From a virus, in IMG/VR virus record IMGVR_UViG_3300025437_000664, positions 1 through 20,855 of that record: a stretch of DNA of 20,855 bases. One strand, given 5' to 3'. The translations under genes were made by a program, and so were the position numbers. Below, in pieces: positions 18,361 to 20,855 of this stretch (positions are counted from its first letter, which is position 1; every line of letters begins with the position of its first letter). The notes under the pieces are model-generated. The model was not told the origin of the DNA, did no database searches, and saw nothing but the letters and a program-made list of their open reading frames with translations.

Positions 18361-20855
18361 TTGAGCAATTTCTATACTAATGTACAAAGTTTCGGTAACA
18401 GTATTCTCTATCGAGGCATTCGTGATGGTCAGGTAGTGAGGGAGAAAGTTGATTATTCTCCTTCATTATATCTTCCTTCTCGTAAAAACCCACAAGGTGT
18501 TTATTCTTCATTAGATGGTCTACCACTTGACCAAAAAGTCTTTGGTGACCTTCGTGCTGCTAGAGACTACATCAAGCAATTTGATGGAGTGCCAGGTTCT
18601 CCAGTAATCTATGGTCAAACACGATTTGAATATGCTTATATCGCTGAACAACATCGTGGCATGGTCGACTATGATTATGATAAGGTTCAGATTGCCGTAA
18701 TCGATATTGAGGTTGGTTCAGAGAATGGATTTCCTGACCCATACAAAGCAAACGAACCAATCACCGCTATCTGTATCAAATTTCTAAATCAAACTCCTTT
18801 TGTATTTGCCTGTGGTGAGTATGAAGTACAAGGTAATGAAGTTTATGTTCGTTGTAAAGATGAGTATTCTCTTTGCAAACAATTCATGGCATTTTGGAAA
18901 GACAAGTATCCTGATATCATTACAGGATGGAATACAAAGTTTTTTGATATACCTTATCTCATCAATCGATTTCGTAAAATTCTTGGCGAACCAGAAACTA
19001 AGAAGTTGTCACCTTGGAATTTTATTTCTGAAAGAAAGACTATAATCAATGGCCGAGAGATGATTGCTTATGGTCTACTTGGCGTTGAATCACTAGACTA
19101 CATCGAACTATACAAATGGTATGCTCCTGGCGGTAAGTCACAAGAGAGTTATCGTCTTGATGCTATTGCACAGGTAGAACTTGGTGAAGGCAAAATCTCT
19201 TATGATGAATATGATAACCTACACGCATTGTATCGTTTGAACTTTCAAAAGTTTATTGAGTATAACATCAAAGACGTTGAACTCATTATCAAATTAGAAG
19301 ATAAGTTGAAACTGCTTGAACTGGCAGTAACTCTTGCTTATGACACCAAGACAAACTTTGAAGATGTCTTTGCTCAAACTCGTATGTGGGATTCTTTGAC
19401 TTATGCTTACTTGTATGAGAAGAATATCATTGTACCGCCTCGTATCACTAAACACAAAGATGGTATGTTTGAAGGTGCTTATGTTAAAGAGGTTCAAGTA
19501 GGCAAGCATGATTGGGTGGCATCGTTTGACTTGAATAGTTTGTATCCTCACTTGATGATGCAATATAATATTAGTCCTGAAACTCTGATTGAACCTGAAG
19601 ATTACACAGATGAAATGCGTGACATTCTGGAACAAGGCGTTGATGTTAATAAGATGTTGGCCAAGAAAGTTGATTTAACAAGACTTAAAGGTGCAACACT
19701 AACTCCTAATGGCCAATTCTTTTCTACTGTCAAACAAGGTTTCTTACCTAAGATGATGGAAGAAATGTATACAGACCGTAAGAAGTTTAAGAACATGATG
19801 TTGGCCGCAAAGCAAGAATATGAAAATGAAACTGACGAATCTAAAAAGTATGAAATTGAAAAACGTATTGCAAAATATAATAACATCCAGTTGGCAAAGA
19901 AAGTATCACTTAATTCTGCTTACGGCGCTCTTGGCTCTCAGTATTTCAGATTTTATGATTTGCGTATGGCTCTTGGTGTTACGACCGCTGGCCAGTTAAG
20001 TATTCGTTGGATTGAAGCTAAACTTAATGAGTGGATGAACAGGATATTAAAAAGTGAGAAAGATTATGTTATTGCGTCAGATACAGATTCGATTTATCTC
20101 AACCTTGGTCCATTGGTTGATAGCATTGTTAAAACAAAGACTGAAACTTCAAAAGTTATCTCCATCATGGACCGTATATGTGAAGATAAAATTCAACCTT
20201 TTATTGACAAAAGTTATCAGGAGCTTGCAGAGTATGTTTGTGCATATGCTCAAAAGATGGAAATGAAACGTGAAGGTCTTTCTAATGTAGGAATTTGGAC
20301 TGCAAAGAAAAGATATATTCTGAATGTGTATAATAATGAAGGTGTGCAATACAAAGAACCACAACTCAAAGTCATGGGTCTTGAAATGGTTAAATCTTCA
20401 ACACCATCTGTCATTCGTGTTAAGATGTATGATTTGATTAAACTTCTTGTAACCGGTACAGAAGATGATGTACACAAATTTATTGAGGACTTTAAAGAAG
20501 AATTCAAGGCATTACCACCAGAAGATATTTCTTCACCAAGAGGCTGTAATGGTTTGGCTAAATATTATGATTCGGTGACATTGTATAAACTTGGTACTCC
20601 AATTCATGTTAAGGGCGCCATTCTTTATAATCATTATCTCAAAGAAAAAGGATTAACCAAAAAGTATCCTTTGATTCAAGAAGGTGAGAAGTTGAAGTAT
20701 AGTTATCTTAAAACACCAAATCATTTTAAGAATACCGTTATTTCTTTTCCTGGTAGATTACCAAAAGAGTTTGGGCTTGACAATTATATCGATTATGATT
20801 TACAATTTGAAAAGTCATTTATTGAACCCATCAAAGTCATTCTTGATTGTATGGG
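18361..20855 (+). CDS. 43: DNA polymerase, family B (T4 gp43), 3' end outside window
   Basis: The replicative polymerase with 3'-5' exonuclease. The frame opens at a TTG one base after the upstream stop; the product starts SNFYTNVQSFGN, matching the start of T4 gp43 in position and pattern, so TTG is chosen. Exonuclease residues: Asp115 and Glu117 (VIDIEV), Asp196 (GWNTKFFD), Asp305 (YNIKD). Polymerase motifs: A with Asp390 (SFDLNSLYPHLM), B (KKVSLNSAYGALGSQ) and C with Asp574 and Asp576 (ASDTDS). All are intact, and no internal stop was found. 831 codons are visible, against 898 in T4; the end IDYDLQFEKSFIEPIKVIL is close to the C-terminus, so only a short clamp-binding tail is missing. Confidence 0.97.
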   Translation, partial: MSNFYTNVQSFGNSILYRGIRDGQVVREKVDYSPSLYLPSRKNPQGVYSSLDGLPLDQKVFGDLRAARDYIKQFDGVPGSPVIYGQTRFEYAYIAEQHRGMVDYDYDKVQIAVIDIEVGSENGFPDPYKANEPITAICIKFLNQTPFVFACGEYEVQGNEVYVRCKDEYSLCKQFMAFWKDKYPDIITGWNTKFFDIPYLINRFRKILGEPETKKLSPWNFISERKTIINGREMIAYGLLGVESLDYIELYKWYAPGGKSQESYRLDAIAQVELGEGKISYDEYDNLHALYRLNFQKFIEYNIKDVELIIKLEDKLKLLELAVTLAYDTKTNFEDVFAQTRMWDSLTYAYLYEKNIIVPPRITKHKDGMFEGAYVKEVQVGKHDWVASFDLNSLYPHLMMQYNISPETLIEPEDYTDEMRDILEQGVDVNKMLAKKVDLTRLKGATLTPNGQFFSTVKQGFLPKMMEEMYTDRKKFKNMMLAAKQEYENETDESKKYEIEKRIAKYNNIQLAKKVSLNSAYGALGSQYFRFYDLRMALGVTTAGQLSIRWIEAKLNEWMNRILKSEKDYVIASDTDSIYLNLGPLVDSIVKTKTETSKVISIMDRICEDKIQPFIDKSYQELAEYVCAYAQKMEMKREGLSNVGIWTAKKRYILNVYNNEGVQYKEPQLKVMGLEMVKSSTPSVIRVKMYDLIKLLVTGTEDDVHKFIEDFKEEFKALPPEDISSPRGCNGLAKYYDSVTLYKLGTPIHVKGAILYNHYLKEKGLTKKYPLIQEGEKLKYSYLKTPNHFKNTVISFPGRLPKEFGLDNYIDYDLQFEKSFIEPIKVILDCM

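Noticed and set aside
1-20855. Insertion sequences, integrase or attachment sites
   Set aside because: No transposase, integrase or flanking repeats were seen; the window is consistent with a continuous lytic phage genome.

Overview
The window reads as part of a T4-superfamily (myovirus) phage genome that infects a Gram-negative, probably aquatic bacterium. The evidence is the T4-type replication module (sliding clamp gp45, clamp loader gp44/gp62, RegA translational repressor, family-B DNA polymerase gp43), T4-like late promoters (exact TATAAATA), very tight gene packing with ATGA/TAATG overlaps, four tRNA genes and AT-rich codon use. Auxiliary genes common in aquatic T4-like phages are also present (Hsp20, SpeD-like decarboxylase, 2OG-Fe(II) oxygenase, glycosyltransferases). 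The host cannot be named from this sequence; the secreted and outer-membrane proteins imply a diderm.

Layout. 1-614: end of an unknown gene, then a small winged-helix protein with its own sigma70 promoter and terminator. 665-5174: plus-strand block with a GT-A-like glycosyltransferase, a 38-aa peptide, a dATP/dGTP diphosphohydrolase-domain protein, gp45, a 2OG oxygenase, gp44, gp62 and RegA. 5171-7354: Hsp20, a terminator that contains the next promoter, small unknown proteins, a SpeD-like pyruvoyl decarboxylase and a SprT-like metalloprotein. 7355-8140: RNA region with tRNA-Thr, tRNA-Gly, tRNA-Asn and three further apparently structured RNAs. The largest of these, about 214 nt, is closed by a 14-bp perfect helix. 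8140-8971: rubrerythrin, rubredoxin, tRNA-CAU and a basic peptide. 9011-10239: GT-B glycosyltransferase and a small unknown protein.

10240-18025 is the outstanding part. It is one minus-strand operon of about ten compactly arranged genes behind an exact T4-type late promoter. In transcription order it holds a one-TM protein, a 58-aa protein, a paralogous one-TM protein, CsgF, CsgG, a curlin-repeat protein, a FecR-domain protein, a PA14-curlin fusion, a 45-aa membrane peptide and a CHASE2 class III adenylate cyclase. Together this is a near self-contained amyloid secretion set (pore, pore partner, two substrates) joined to a FecR/CHASE2-cyclase pair that looks like an envelope-sensing cAMP module. 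A classical sigma70 promoter in the same intergenic region points the other way, towards a small unknown gene and gp43, which runs off the window end. The curli and cyclase functions come from sequence motifs; a joint role late in infection is inference.
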